Shown here: one piece after another, positions 16,697 to 25,405 of the stretch
How positions within the stretch are numbered: position 1 is the first letter of the stretch
How the letters are laid out: each line of letters starts with the position of its first letter
DNA from: an uncultured Mycoplasmatota bacterium
GTDB lineage: Bacteria > Bacillota_I > Bacilli_A > RF39 > UBA660
Length of the DNA stretch: 44,455 nucleotides
Assembly (NCBI GenBank): GCA_900554305.1
Contig: USGV01000013.1
Location: forward strand, 1 to 44,455
Reading direction: 5' to 3'
Program-made: the position numbers and the translations under genes
The notes under the pieces: model-generated
What the model was told of the DNA's origin: nothing
Seen by the model: only the letters and a program-made list of their open reading frames with translations
Database searches by the model: none

Positions 16697-17357
16697 AAAC
16701 ACTATCTCCTATACCAGAGACATTTTTTATATCTTCTATTTTAGTAAATGGCATTTTTTCTCTATAAGAAATAATTGCATCTGCTTTTGCTTCTCCTATT
16801 CCTGTTAAAGTCATTAATTCTTCTTTTGTTGCAGTATTGATATTTATGATACTTAGAGAGCTATCTGTACTTTCTTCTGCATCTTCTATACAAGCATCAT
16901 TTTTTGTTTGGCCATCTCTCGGAGATGTGCATTGTTCTTGTAAATACTTTTCTTGTTCTTGTGTTTCTTCCCAGTTTTCTACTTGCCATTTACTATAAAT
17001 AATGATTACCATTTCATCTTCTATTCTTTTACTCAAATTTATTACTGTCGTATCCGCATTTTCTGTTAACCCTCCTGCAATCTTTATTACATCGATTACT
17101 CTAGATGTATTTTTAAGTTCATACGTCCCTGGTGCTACTACTTCTCCTTTGATGTCTACCATGTATTTTATCTCTTCTTTTTCTGATGTACTTTCTTGTT
17201 TTGTTTTGGTTGTTGTCTTTTCTATTTTTAAAGATGAAATTTTCTGTTCTTTTTTTGGTTCGTAAAAATATATTGTCGTTGTAATTAGTGTTGCAACCAT
17301 TAATACAGCGATTGCTATTATAATAATTTGTTTTCTATAGCGGTAATGAAATGACAT
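16665..17357 (-). CDS. comEA: ComEA DNA receptor (SLBB + helix-hairpin-helix)
   Basis: A 230-residue bitopic protein: a basic N-terminus, a membrane helix (~10-30), a charged spacer, an SLBB domain (VDIKGEVVAPGTYELKNTSR, ~68-125), and two C-terminal helix-hairpin-helix motifs (ININTATKEELMTLTGIGEA and IKNVSGIGDSVYEEI) that bind double-stranded DNA. Between SLBB and HhH is an acidic linker with two cysteines 15 residues apart (QCTS...DACIE), which could form a disulfide outside the cell. ATG 17357 follows AGAGGAGG. It is the first gene of comEA-comEC, but I see no clear promoter in the short gap after the DHH gene's terminator. Confidence 0.95.
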   Translation of the reverse strand: MSFHYRYRKQIIIIAIAVLMVATLITTTIYFYEPKKEQKISSLKIEKTTTKTKQESTSEKEEIKYMVDIKGEVVAPGTYELKNTSRVIDVIKIAGGLTENADTTVINLSKRIEDEMVIIIYSKWQVENWEETQEQEKYLQEQCTSPRDGQTKNDACIEDAEESTDSSLSIININTATKEELMTLTGIGEAKADAIISYREKMPFTKIEDIKNVSGIGDSVYEEIKNHITV

Positions 17358-17383
17358 AAAACCTCCTCTCTTTTATTATTAGA

Positions 17384-17415
17384 TAAAAAAAGAAAAGTTC
17401 TTATTGAACTTTTCT
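17384..17415 (-). terminator. Intrinsic terminator of the DHH phosphodiesterase gene
   Basis: Minus-strand stem AGAAAAGTTC-AATAA-GAACTTTTCT followed by a T run. Confidence 0.9.
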
Positions 17416-18623
17416 TATTCTGTATCTAGTGGTACTTCTGCTCGCTTTTTTACTAATACAATTGGTTTTTCTAGTTGTTCTTGTTGTTCTAACACTTCAT
17501 CGGGAGTTGTCATTTGTAGTACTCGATCCATTAAAAACTTTTCTACTGAAAAAATATCACTTGTAGTAATACATCCACCTGCATTGTGTTTGTTTCCTCC
17601 ACCACTGCAAGTTGTAGACAACATTGCGGAATGCATTGGAAACTCAGAAGCATCCATATCATCTAATTTCTTTAATATTTCTCCAACATTAATATCACAT
17701 TTGCTTCTTGCACAAATTGTTACATCATTTTCATTTGTATAACCTAATACAAAAGCCACATCTGCATACTTTACTAACATTTTGTCAGCTGTTTTTGCTA
17801 ACATATCCCGACGGTAGATTGTATGTGGGCTAATTCTATTTACTACAAAGGCTACTGTTGGTTCACCAAATAGTTGTGGATATGCTTGAATATGTGTATT
17901 GGCAATCGTAATTTCTGTTGGTGTATTTTCTTCAATCATTGTTTTTTCTCCGAAAACTAAGGTATAAATCTGTTTGTCTTCTAAAAAGTTTGAAATGAAC
18001 AATTTATTAACTGCATCATAATCTGCACCATTACGACATAATTTCTCTGTTACATCAAAAGTTGTGGGGCTTGTATTTTTTTGGAAACGCTTGGTGTCTA
18101 AAATAATTCCTGCTAATAAATAGTTTGCCATATTTTTTGTATAACGTATTTTTTTGGCATGTAATACTCCTGCAATCATTTCACAGGTACTAGATGCAGT
18201 TTCATCTATAAACTTATAAGGAGTAGATATAGAAAGATTATCCTCACCATGATGATCGATAATTATTATGTTTCCTACTCTATCCAAATCTTCTTGTACT
18301 GATGTTAGATATTTTTTATTTACATCTACTGTTACTAATAATGAATCTGTATCAGCTAAAGTACGATATCCTTGCAAATCAATAAAGTGATAATCCCCTT
18401 TACTGTCTTCTATCACTTTTGATACACCAGGATCTAGGTCTTGAGCTAAATCATTTACAATAATATATGCTTTTTTATTTAATTCCTTTGATAGTGTGGC
18501 AACCCCTAGAGCAGAACCAATAGCATCATAGTCGGGTGTATTATGTCCAACAATAAAAACTTGAGAGGCGTCGGTGATGTTTTTAACTAACGTTTCTCGA
18601 AGCATTTTTAGTTTATTACTCAT
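17415..18623 (-). CDS. DHH/DHHA1 phosphodiesterase, GdpP-like without sensor domains
   Basis: A 402-residue soluble phosphoesterase. DHH metal motifs are HNTPDYDAIG (~26-35), a central VTVDV/DSLLV strand, and IIIDHHGED (~120-128); the DHHA1 domain carries the substrate motif GGGNKHNAGG near 339. The catalytic half matches GdpP, the c-di-AMP phosphodiesterase of Firmicutes, including an AIGSALGV helix. The two membrane helices, PAS and degenerate GGDEF domains of GdpP are absent. It could hydrolyse c-di-AMP or pApA (GdpP/DhhP type) or short oligonucleotides (NrnA type). An extra Gln/Glu-rich tail of ~35 residues follows DHHA1. It is monocistronic with its own promoter and terminator. Confidence 0.85.
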   Translation of the reverse strand: MSNKLKMLRETLVKNITDASQVFIVGHNTPDYDAIGSALGVATLSKELNKKAYIIVNDLAQDLDPGVSKVIEDSKGDYHFIDLQGYRTLADTDSLLVTVDVNKKYLTSVQEDLDRVGNIIIIDHHGEDNLSISTPYKFIDETASSTCEMIAGVLHAKKIRYTKNMANYLLAGIILDTKRFQKNTSPTTFDVTEKLCRNGADYDAVNKLFISNFLEDKQIYTLVFGEKTMIEENTPTEITIANTHIQAYPQLFGEPTVAFVVNRISPHTIYRRDMLAKTADKMLVKYADVAFVLGYTNENDVTICARSKCDINVGEILKKLDDMDASEFPMHSAMLSTTCSGGGNKHNAGGCITTSDIFSVEKFLMDRVLQMTTPDEVLEQQEQLEKPIVLVKKRAEVPLDTE

Positions 18624-18653
18624 TTTTTATCCTTGCTCCTTTTAATGAGCTAT

Positions 18654-18682
18654 ATTATATAATAAAAAGCCTAGAAAGTCAA
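18654..18682 (-). promoter_or_regulatory. Promoter of the DHH phosphodiesterase gene
   Basis: TTGACT (-35), 17 bases, perfect TATAAT (-10). The -35 and spacer lie inside the ftsW terminator hairpin's loop and 3' arm. Confidence 0.85.
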
Positions 18683-18706
18683 TCTATTTTGCTTTCTCAG
18701 GCTTTT
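18663..18706 (-). terminator. Intrinsic terminator of ftsW
   Basis: Minus-strand stem AAAAGCCTGAGAAAG/CTTTCTAGGCTTTT (one bulged G) with a ~13-nt loop and a T-rich tail. It contains the ftsW 3' end. Confidence 0.8.
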
Positions 18707-19862
18707 CTTTCACTAGTCCATTTTCTACACTTACTCGTTGTACAATTGTTAAAGCGGCAATCAAACAGATTGTGAAACTTCCTCCATAGCTCATGAATGG
18801 TAATGGTACTCCGGTCATTGGCATCATTCCAAAAATTCCCATTAAATTGATTACAATATGTAGGAATATATACACTGCTACACCATAGCACAATAACGCT
18901 CCTCTATTTGTTGGACTTTCTCTACCGATTTTTAAAATTCTATATAATAAGAACATATATAACAATAATATTCCTATTCCAGAAATTACTCCTAATTCTT
19001 CTACAATAATTGCAAAAATGAAATCTGTGTATGGTTCTGGTAAGTATAGATACTTTTGGGTGGAATTTCCTAATCCTACTCCCGTCAGTCCACCATTGTT
19101 AATTGCAATATAGCAATTACATACTTGGTTTCCTGTCGTTAATAATTTATCACATGGATTTCTAAAATCGAACCTTTCTAGTTGTCTTTCTTGTAATAAG
19201 GATTTCCCGGCTCCTAGGAAAACAACTCCTGCAAATACTACTAATCCTAGTAGACCAAATATTGTTTTCATCTTTATCTCTTTTAGAACAGGAGCAGCTA
19301 AGAACATTACTCCTACTATTACCACATAGATAATTGAAGTTCCAAGGTCTGGTTGAATAAAAATTAGTAATGCTATTATGGCACATATTCCTAGAGGAAA
19401 TAGACTTTTTCCATAACTTGTTAACTGTTTGTTTTTTTCATAATATCTGGCTAACCAAACAATAGTTATTACTTTGGCAAATTCACTGGGCTGAATACTG
19501 ATTGGTCCTAAATCATACCATGAAATAGCTCTGTTTTTGGCCTGCCCTATAATTAATAAAGCTAATAAACTGATAATAATGATAATTAATAGTCCCCATG
19601 AAAACATTCCATATGCTTTGGTAGTAAACTTTATCATTATAATAGACATGATAACACCTGCCAATAAGAATATTGCTTGTTTAATAAAGTAATTATATGG
19701 GCTTACGGCATGAGTCATATAGGCAGTAACGTTTGATGCAGAAAAAACCATGATTAGTCCTATCACAAATAATATTATGCAGACAACTAATAGCGGTTTA
19801 TCGATGTACTTGATGATTTTCTTCGTTTCTATCACTCCCCATTCTATATTATAATATATCAT
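18684..19862 (-). CDS. ftsW: FtsW/RodA/SpoVE-type peptidoglycan glycosyltransferase
   Basis: A 392-residue SEDS polymerase with about ten membrane helices that extends glycan strands together with a class B PBP. Hallmarks: a QPSEFAK motif (SIQPSEFAKVITIVWLARYY), QPDLGTS (FIQPDLGTSIIYVVIVG), a long extracytoplasmic loop with GLTGVGLGNSTQKYLYLPEPYTDFIFA (given in parts: GLTGVGLGNS; YLYLPEPYTDFIFA), and the C-terminal GVPLPFMSYGGS. The YLPEPYTDFIFA loop fits FtsW/SpoVE better than RodA. The start is uncertain: ATG 19862 lacks a clear ribosome site and AT-rich promoter-like sequence runs through the first codons, while an in-frame GTG at 19835 overlaps GGGGAG. Confidence 0.93.
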   Translation of the reverse strand: MIYYNIEWGVIETKKIIKYIDKPLLVVCIILFVIGLIMVFSASNVTAYMTHAVSPYNYFIKQAIFLLAGVIMSIIMIKFTTKAYGMFSWGLLIIIIISLLALLIIGQAKNRAISWYDLGPISIQPSEFAKVITIVWLARYYEKNKQLTSYGKSLFPLGICAIIALLIFIQPDLGTSIIYVVIVGVMFLAAPVLKEIKMKTIFGLLGLVVFAGVVFLGAGKSLLQERQLERFDFRNPCDKLLTTGNQVCNCYIAINNGGLTGVGLGNSTQKYLYLPEPYTDFIFAIIVEELGVISGIGILLLYMFLLYRILKIGRESPTNRGALLCYGVAVYIFLHIVINLMGIFGMMPMTGVPLPFMSYGGSFTICLIAALTIVQRVSVENGLVKEKPEKAK

Positions 19863-19966
19863 ATTTTCTTATAATTTGAAAATGGAAGTCTTTTCTAGGT
19901 TCTTTTTATTAACAAATTTTGTCAATTTACATACGTTATAGTAGATTATGTAAAGGAGGCTGTTTT

Positions 19967-20128
19967 ATGTATTATTATGGTAATGGGTCTACTGGTTGTG
20001 GTGGACAATATTATAATCAAATGCCATACTATCCTTATTCCTATGGCAATAATAATTCTAATTACGCTATCGTTTTAGTGTTATTTATTTTATTAGTCAT
20101 TGTGATTGGATGTCGTTTTACAGTTTAA
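19967..20128 (+). CDS. YjcZ-like small membrane peptide
   Basis: A 53-residue protein from ATG 19967, chosen because AAGGAGG lies 7 nt upstream. The N-terminal ~30 residues are Tyr/Gly/Asn-rich (MYYYGNGSTGCGG...), and the C-terminus is a single membrane helix, NYAIVLVLFILLVIVIGCRF. This closely resembles the YjcZ family of tiny Bacillus peptides, whose core is 'FALLVVLFILLIIVG'. Family function is unclear, although several members are linked to the spore. Nothing else here indicates sporulation. It has a possible promoter (TTGTCA, 17 bases, TAGATT) and its own terminator. Confidence 0.75.
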   Translation: MYYYGNGSTGCGGQYYNQMPYYPYSYGNNNSNYAIVLVLFILLVIVIGCRFTV

Positions 20129-20136
20129 TGATAATG

Positions 20137-20171
20137 AAAACGTATAATTTTTTATACGTTTTTATTTTTTT
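20137..20171 (+). terminator. Intrinsic terminator after the YjcZ-like gene
   Basis: Stem AAAACGTATAA-TTTT-TTATACGTTTT followed by a T-rich run. Confidence 0.9.
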
Positions 20172-20225
20172 CTTTTCTTTTTAAGTATTTTTTGATAAAC
20201 TATACTTGCATAAAGAGGTGGTACT

Positions 20226-20774
20226 ATGCTTAAAACAAAAGATATTTTAGATGAAAAAGATAAACGTTTACGAATGATTAGTAAAGAAGTGACTTTTCCT
20301 CTTACAAAGAAGGATAAAGAATTAATTGATACAATGATTCAGTATTTACATGATTCACAAATAGAAGAATTATCTGAGAAATATGATTTAAGACCAGGTA
20401 TGGGTATGTCTGCTATACAATTAGGGGTTCCAAAAAGATATTTTGTTGTTGTCAATGAAGTAGATGAGGGAGAATTTGAAACTTATGTTTTGATTAACCC
20501 TAAAATTATTAGTAATTCTGTTGAGAAAATTTATGTTGAAATGGGTGAAGGTTGTCTTTCTGTCAACCGACCAGTTGATGGAATTGTTCCAAGATATGCT
20601 AGAGTTACTATGGAAGCCTATGATATGGAAGGAAGAAAAATTCATGTTAGAGGTCGTGAAGAATTAGCCATCTGTTTTCAACATGAACTTGATCATTTAA
20701 ATGGTATTTTATTTACTGATCATATCGATAAAAAAAATCCTTTCAAAGGAAAGGACGAATATAGAGCTATTTAA
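20226..20774 (+). CDS. def: Peptide deformylase
   Basis: A 182-residue metalloenzyme that removes the formyl group from nascent proteins. All three family motifs are present: GMGMSAIQLG (GxGxAAxQ, residues ~58-67; Ser replaces the first Ala), EGCLSV (~108-113, Cys is a metal ligand) and QHELDH (~151-156, HExxH). The length and the insertion between motifs 1 and 2 fit the Gram-positive type 2 enzymes. The ATG at 20226 follows AAAGAGGTGG. A TATACT -10 lies in the short gap behind the previous terminator, with a weak -35. It is monocistronic and faces the M3-like gene tail to tail. Confidence 0.96.
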   Translation: MLKTKDILDEKDKRLRMISKEVTFPLTKKDKELIDTMIQYLHDSQIEELSEKYDLRPGMGMSAIQLGVPKRYFVVVNEVDEGEFETYVLINPKIISNSVEKIYVEMGEGCLSVNRPVDGIVPRYARVTMEAYDMEGRKIHVRGREELAICFQHELDHLNGILFTDHIDKKNPFKGKDEYRAI

Positions 20775-20785
20775 GCTCTTTTTTC
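20763..20785 (+). terminator. Intrinsic terminator of def
   Basis: Stem AGAGCT-ATTTA-AGCTCT and six T residues; the def stop codon is in the loop. Confidence 0.85.
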
Positions 20786-20792
20786 TTTTTAC

Positions 20793-22280
20793 TTATTTTT
20801 TTATAAACTTTTTTTCTGACTGTGAGATTAATCCTAGCTCTTTTAGGACTTCTTCTTTACTCATATTGCAAATTCTTTCTGTTATTGAAATCATTTTTGG
20901 TATTACAGTACTATCTTTTCGTTCTCTAGAAAGCATTATATCACTGTATATTTTTCCTATTATATAGGGATAGGATTCTAATAATATATCAGGCATTAGT
21001 AATAAGCCTTCAATATCTTCATCTACATCTTCTTCTATTATTTTTTCTAATGGCTTTTGATAATGTTTTGTAAAAGAAAAGGTAGAATCATATTCACGGT
21101 ACTCTTGCTCTAAATTTTTAGTTAAAGCCATTTTTAAAGCGGGTGTAATTTCGTTTCCTTCTTCTTTTAGTTTTACATATTCTAAACAAGCTTCAATATC
21201 TAATCCGTACTCTACAATTTCTAAAATTCGGTTATTTATATATTTATCAACTTCAGCTGCTGGATACCCTTTCTTCTTTAAAAACTCACACATTAAGTTT
21301 TCGAAAAAAAGACTTGAAAACTCACTTAATGGAAAAACGGTTTTATTTAGAGCTGTTTCATCTTTACAAGTAATATAATGGCAAAACTCATGTACTAAAC
21401 TGATAGGGTCTTCTAAGGTATTCCTCCAAGGAGCATATATACACCATTCTTTCTCACCTGCGTAAAAAAGATACCAAGATGTTAGACATTTGTGCTTTCT
21501 ATCTAAGCGAGAGTCTGCTATATTATCTATTATTCTATTTGATTTTTCTAAGGTATAAAATTCATTTAACCAAGTAAGAGTTGGATCTATTTCTTGTAAA
21601 AACTCTTTTACTAGAGATTTTGCTTGATTTTTTGACAAAGGATAAACAATTTCTTTTTCTTTTAATTCTTCTGTTTGCCAAGTCGTTGCTACTAAGGTAG
21701 TAGATATCATTTCTGATAACTCTTGTAATATTTCTTCTTGGTTGCCATGTAAGTAATATTTTTTTAGTACTTCTAATTGATTTTGTATCATATAGTCTAA
21801 TAATGGAAAACGATATTTTTCTTGGAACCAGTAAAATGCTTGACTTTTTTGTTTCTCACATGGCTTTTTCAAGTAATCGTGGTATCCTTGATAATTTTTA
21901 GCATCACAATAATAAATCCCCATTGCTGCTTTTTCAACAATTGTATAGTCTAAAGATGAATAGTCATATTTGCCATTAATACGTTCATTCCAAAGATACA
22001 TTAAAATTAATATTTTATCTTTTATTGTAATTTGTGAGGTATCTTTTAATATTTTAATTGCTTCTTTTGCGGTAATACCATCTAAATGTTCTAATATTGA
22101 CTCTTTCATTCCAATATATAAGGGGCTTTTTTTATCAATATAGCTAATTTTATCTGTAGATGGTAAAAACTCCTTAAAGAAAGATGGATTTGTATCTAGC
22201 CAAGCTTTTGTTTTTAATGCTATTTTTTTCGTTTTATCATCATATTCAATTGGTAATACTTCTGTTTGTAATATTGGCAT
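20793..22280 (-). CDS. Divergent M3-like zinc metallopeptidase
   Basis: A 495-residue protein with no signal peptide, so probably cytosolic. A zincin motif HEFCH (HExxH, residues ~295-299) is followed 19 residues after the last His by EFSSLFFENLM. This mirrors the M3 (oligoendopeptidase F) arrangement, in which HExxH precedes 'E(v/i)AStxNE' supplying the third zinc ligand. The rest is mainly helical, as expected of M3 peptidases, but otherwise I do not recognise it and it is ~100 residues shorter than PepF. A peptide-degrading role is inferred. It has a clear promoter and no obvious dedicated terminator; it converges on def. Confidence 0.75.
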   Translation of the reverse strand: MPILQTEVLPIEYDDKTKKIALKTKAWLDTNPSFFKEFLPSTDKISYIDKKSPLYIGMKESILEHLDGITAKEAIKILKDTSQITIKDKILILMYLWNERINGKYDYSSLDYTIVEKAAMGIYYCDAKNYQGYHDYLKKPCEKQKSQAFYWFQEKYRFPLLDYMIQNQLEVLKKYYLHGNQEEILQELSEMISTTLVATTWQTEELKEKEIVYPLSKNQAKSLVKEFLQEIDPTLTWLNEFYTLEKSNRIIDNIADSRLDRKHKCLTSWYLFYAGEKEWCIYAPWRNTLEDPISLVHEFCHYITCKDETALNKTVFPLSEFSSLFFENLMCEFLKKKGYPAAEVDKYINNRILEIVEYGLDIEACLEYVKLKEEGNEITPALKMALTKNLEQEYREYDSTFSFTKHYQKPLEKIIEEDVDEDIEGLLLMPDILLESYPYIIGKIYSDIMLSRERKDSTVIPKMISITERICNMSKEEVLKELGLISQSEKKFIKK

Positions 22281-22303
22281 AATATCCTCTTTTCTAACTT
22301 TTT

Positions 22304-22332
22304 ATTGTAATTATTATTTTATATAAAGTCAA
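22304..22332 (-). promoter_or_regulatory. Promoter of the M3-like peptidase gene
   Basis: TTGACT (-35), 17 bases, TACAAT (-10), directly abutting the tail of the smc terminator. Confidence 0.8.
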
Positions 22333-22353
22333 TAAAAGAGAGCCTTGCTCTCT
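22331..22353 (-). terminator. Intrinsic terminator of smc
   Basis: Minus-strand stem AGAGAGC-AAG-GCTCTCT followed by TTTATTG; the T tail is short. Confidence 0.7.
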
Positions 22354-25309
22354 ATAATGTTTCTATTACTTGATTTAGTTTTACACTAACTAATTTTGAT
22401 ACACCTGACTCTTGCATAGTAATACCATATAAAGTATTGGCGTATTCCATTGTTTTCTTTTTATGAGTGATGATTAAGAATTGTGTTTTATTTTTATAGT
22501 GATCTAAATATTTACCAAATTCTGCAACATTTGCTTCATCTAGAGCAGCCTCTACTTCGTCAAATAAACAGAAAGGAACTGTTCTTACATTTAGTATTGC
22601 AAAAAGTAAAGAGATTGCAGTTAAAGTTTTTTCTCCTCCAGAAAGAAGAGATATCGTAGTTAGCTTTTTCCCTGGTGGAGATGCAACGATTTCTACTCCC
22701 GTTGTTAATAGATTGTCTGGTTCTGTTAGTTTTAAATCAGCATTTCCGCCACTAAATAATTCTTTGAATACTTGTTTAAACTCTTTGGCGATTTGATCAA
22801 AAGTCGTCTTAAACTCTTCTTTCATGACATCGTCCATTTCATTCATAATTTCTAATAATGTATCTTCGGCTTTTAGTAAATCTTCTCGTTGATTAGTTAA
22901 AAATACATATCTTGTATTTACTCTTTCATACTCTTCTATTGCTGCTAGATTTACCATACCTATACGTTTTATATTAGCTCTAAATTGACTAACTTTTCTT
23001 CTTGCTTCTTCTGGTTCAATATCTAAATGATATTTTTCTTTGGCTTTTTCAAATGTTAATTCATACTCTGTATTTAGAGTATCTAACATATTATCCATTC
23101 TAATTTCTATTCTATTTAGCGCTACTTCTTTTTCATGAAGAGTCTTTTCTAGATTTCTTAAGTTCGAATTTTTCAATTTATCTTCTGCTAAACGTTCTTC
23201 TGTTTGTCTTTTGATATCTTCTATTTCTTTTCTAATTTGTTCTAAGGTTACTTGAATTGTTGCCTTTTCTGCATTTAATGCATGGTATTGCTCTATCAAC
23301 TCTTGTTCTTTATCACTTAGTGTATTATTAGAAATTGCATTTAGTGTTTGCCATTTTCCTTCTACGTCTTCTAGTTCTTTTCTTTGTCTTTTAATTTCAT
23401 CTGCTTTTGCATCATATTTTTCTTTGATTGTTACTTTTATTTTAGACGTGCTAAATTCCTCTTCTTCAATTTTTTGCATTTCACTTTCTGCTTCTTCTAA
23501 TTCTTTCTTTATTTCTTCCAACTCTTGTTTTACTAGTGTTTCTTGTTCTTCTAGGCGTTTTAATTCTTGTTTTAAAACTATAATACTTCTTGTTTGATAA
23601 GCAATAGATCCTCCGGTTAGACTTCCTCCTACATTTACTACATCGCCATCTAAACTGACTATTTTATATTTTCTATTTACCTTATTACTTATACGTGTTG
23701 CGCTATCTAAATCCTTAGAAACAATTACTGTTCCTAATTGGTTTTCTATAATATTTTGGTAAGTTTTATCATATTCTACAAGATCACTTAATACACCAAT
23801 AAAGTCTTCCTCTTTTTCTATCGCTCTTAATGAATCTTTATCCACATATCTGGACTTAATTACTGTAAGTGGGAAGAACGTTCCTCTTCCTAAGTGATTA
23901 TCTTTCAAATAGTTAATAGCTAATTTTGCAGATGTTTCATCACTAGTAATTACAAAGTTTTTATTAGCTGCGATAGCAATATTTAAAGCTTTTATATATT
24001 CATCTTTAGTATTTAAAATATTTCCTATGGTATTATGAATCCCAGATAAAGAAGATGATTCTAAAACTTTTCTGATACCGTTAGGTAAATCTCCGCCTTC
24101 TTCTATTTCTCTTTTTAGATTCGTTATTTTATGTCCTATAGAAATAATACTTCTTTCATGTTGTGAATAATCACTTGTTAGCATATTCTTTTTTTGTTTT
24201 GCTTTTTCTAATCTTCTTTCTACTTCTTTGCCCTTTTCTTCTTCTTTTTTTCCATCTTCTACAATTACATCTAATTCTTTTTTTATCTTTTGAATTGATG
24301 ATGCTATACTAGACTTTTTTTCTAAAAGGTTTCTTAATTCTTCTTCTACTTCTTCTTTTTCTTTATTCTGTTTATTTCTTTCTTGTAATAGGTTCTTCTC
24401 TCCATTTACTTTTTCTACCATTTCAGTTACTTCTAATAGTCTTCTTTGAAGAGTACTTTCTTCTTTTTCTAACTTTTCTAGTTTGTTTGCTTGCTCTAAA
24501 TCTATCGCATCATTTTTAGAAGTTTCGTTAGATAATTCCATAATTTCTTTTTCTAATTTTTCTTTTTCTGCTTTAATTCGTTCTAATTCAAATTTTTCAT
24601 TTTCTAAATCATAAGCAAGTAATGCTACTTCGTAGTTATCTAGACCTTTTTTATTTTCTAAATATTCTTTTGCTTTTTCACTTTGTTCTTTTAGTGGAGC
24701 AACCTGACTTTCTAATTCACTAATAATATCGTTTACTCTATCGATATTATTATGGGTACGGTCTAGTTTTCGTAATGCTTCTTCTTTTCTCTTTTTATAT
24801 TTTAAAATACCTGCAGCCTCTTCAAAAATAATACGTCTATCTGTTGGGGAATTACTAAGTATTTTTTCTACTTCTCCTTGAGAAATAATATTGAATGATT
24901 CTTTTCCCATACCTGTATCTAATAATAGATTATAAATATCTTTTAATCTACATTTTTCACCGTTTAAATAATATTCATTTTCTCCACTTCTATACACTCT
25001 TCTTTTAATAGAAAGTTCAGTATATGGAACATTTAAGAAATGATCAGAATTATCAAATACTAGTTCTACGGATGCTACATTAAGGGGATTTCTACTTTTG
25101 CTTCCGGAGAATATTACATCACTCATGGATCCTTCTCCACGAAGAGATTTTACAGATTGTTCTCCTAATACCCATCTTACTGCATCTACTACATTACTTT
25201 TTCCTGAACCATTTGGCCCTACTATACAGGTTATCTTATTATCTAGTTTGATATCAATTTTGTCTGCGAACGATTTAAAACCACTTGTTACAATTTCTTT
25301 TAAGTACAT
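22352..25309 (-). CDS. smc: SMC chromosome condensation ATPase
   Basis: About 985 residues from ATG 25309 (MYLKEIVTSGFKSFAD, the normal SMC start, with GGGTG upstream; the frame is open further but that extension is not protein-like). Order: N-terminal head with Walker A GPNGSGKSN near 32-40, a coiled coil, a hinge (~455-610; glycine-rich VNVGGSLTGGS), a returning coiled coil, and the C-terminal head with LLSGGEKTL and Walker B CLFDEVEAALDEAN. It compacts and segregates chromosomes with ScpA/ScpB, which are not in the window. It is about 200 residues shorter than Bacillus Smc, the loss being in the arms, similar to mollicute SMCs. Confidence 0.97.
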   Translation of the reverse strand: MYLKEIVTSGFKSFADKIDIKLDNKITCIVGPNGSGKSNVVDAVRWVLGEQSVKSLRGEGSMSDVIFSGSKSRNPLNVASVELVFDNSDHFLNVPYTELSIKRRVYRSGENEYYLNGEKCRLKDIYNLLLDTGMGKESFNIISQGEVEKILSNSPTDRRIIFEEAAGILKYKKRKEEALRKLDRTHNNIDRVNDIISELESQVAPLKEQSEKAKEYLENKKGLDNYEVALLAYDLENEKFELERIKAEKEKLEKEIMELSNETSKNDAIDLEQANKLEKLEKEESTLQRRLLEVTEMVEKVNGEKNLLQERNKQNKEKEEVEEELRNLLEKKSSIASSIQKIKKELDVIVEDGKKEEEKGKEVERRLEKAKQKKNMLTSDYSQHERSIISIGHKITNLKREIEEGGDLPNGIRKVLESSSLSGIHNTIGNILNTKDEYIKALNIAIAANKNFVITSDETSAKLAINYLKDNHLGRGTFFPLTVIKSRYVDKDSLRAIEKEEDFIGVLSDLVEYDKTYQNIIENQLGTVIVSKDLDSATRISNKVNRKYKIVSLDGDVVNVGGSLTGGSIAYQTRSIIVLKQELKRLEEQETLVKQELEEIKKELEEAESEMQKIEEEEFSTSKIKVTIKEKYDAKADEIKRQRKELEDVEGKWQTLNAISNNTLSDKEQELIEQYHALNAEKATIQVTLEQIRKEIEDIKRQTEERLAEDKLKNSNLRNLEKTLHEKEVALNRIEIRMDNMLDTLNTEYELTFEKAKEKYHLDIEPEEARRKVSQFRANIKRIGMVNLAAIEEYERVNTRYVFLTNQREDLLKAEDTLLEIMNEMDDVMKEEFKTTFDQIAKEFKQVFKELFSGGNADLKLTEPDNLLTTGVEIVASPPGKKLTTISLLSGGEKTLTAISLLFAILNVRTVPFCLFDEVEAALDEANVAEFGKYLDHYKNKTQFLIITHKKKTMEYANTLYGITMQESGVSKLVSVKLNQVIETL

Positions 25310-25328
25310 ACTCTTCACCCTATAGTTA

Positions 25329-25357
25329 AGTATACTATAAATTTTGTTGTAAAACAA
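25329..25357 (-). promoter_or_regulatory. Likely promoter of smc
   Basis: TTGTTT (-35), 17 bases, TATACT (-10) in the gap after the lipoprotein terminator; the -35 is weak. Confidence 0.5.
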
Positions 25358-25380
25358 TGAAAAGTCTTTTATTGCAAAGA

Positions 25381-25405
25381 AAAAACCATTTATAAAAATG
25401 GTTTT
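25381..25405 (-). terminator. Intrinsic terminator of the 26240-25404 lipoprotein gene
   Basis: Minus-strand stem AAAACCATTT/AAATGGTTTT with a 4-nt loop and a T run. The stop codon is at the stem base. Confidence 0.85.

Noticed and set aside
18697..19386. Alternative minus-strand frames of 64 and 74 codons inside ftsW
   Set aside because: They are out-of-frame shadows of the membrane-protein coding sequence, with no ribosome sites.
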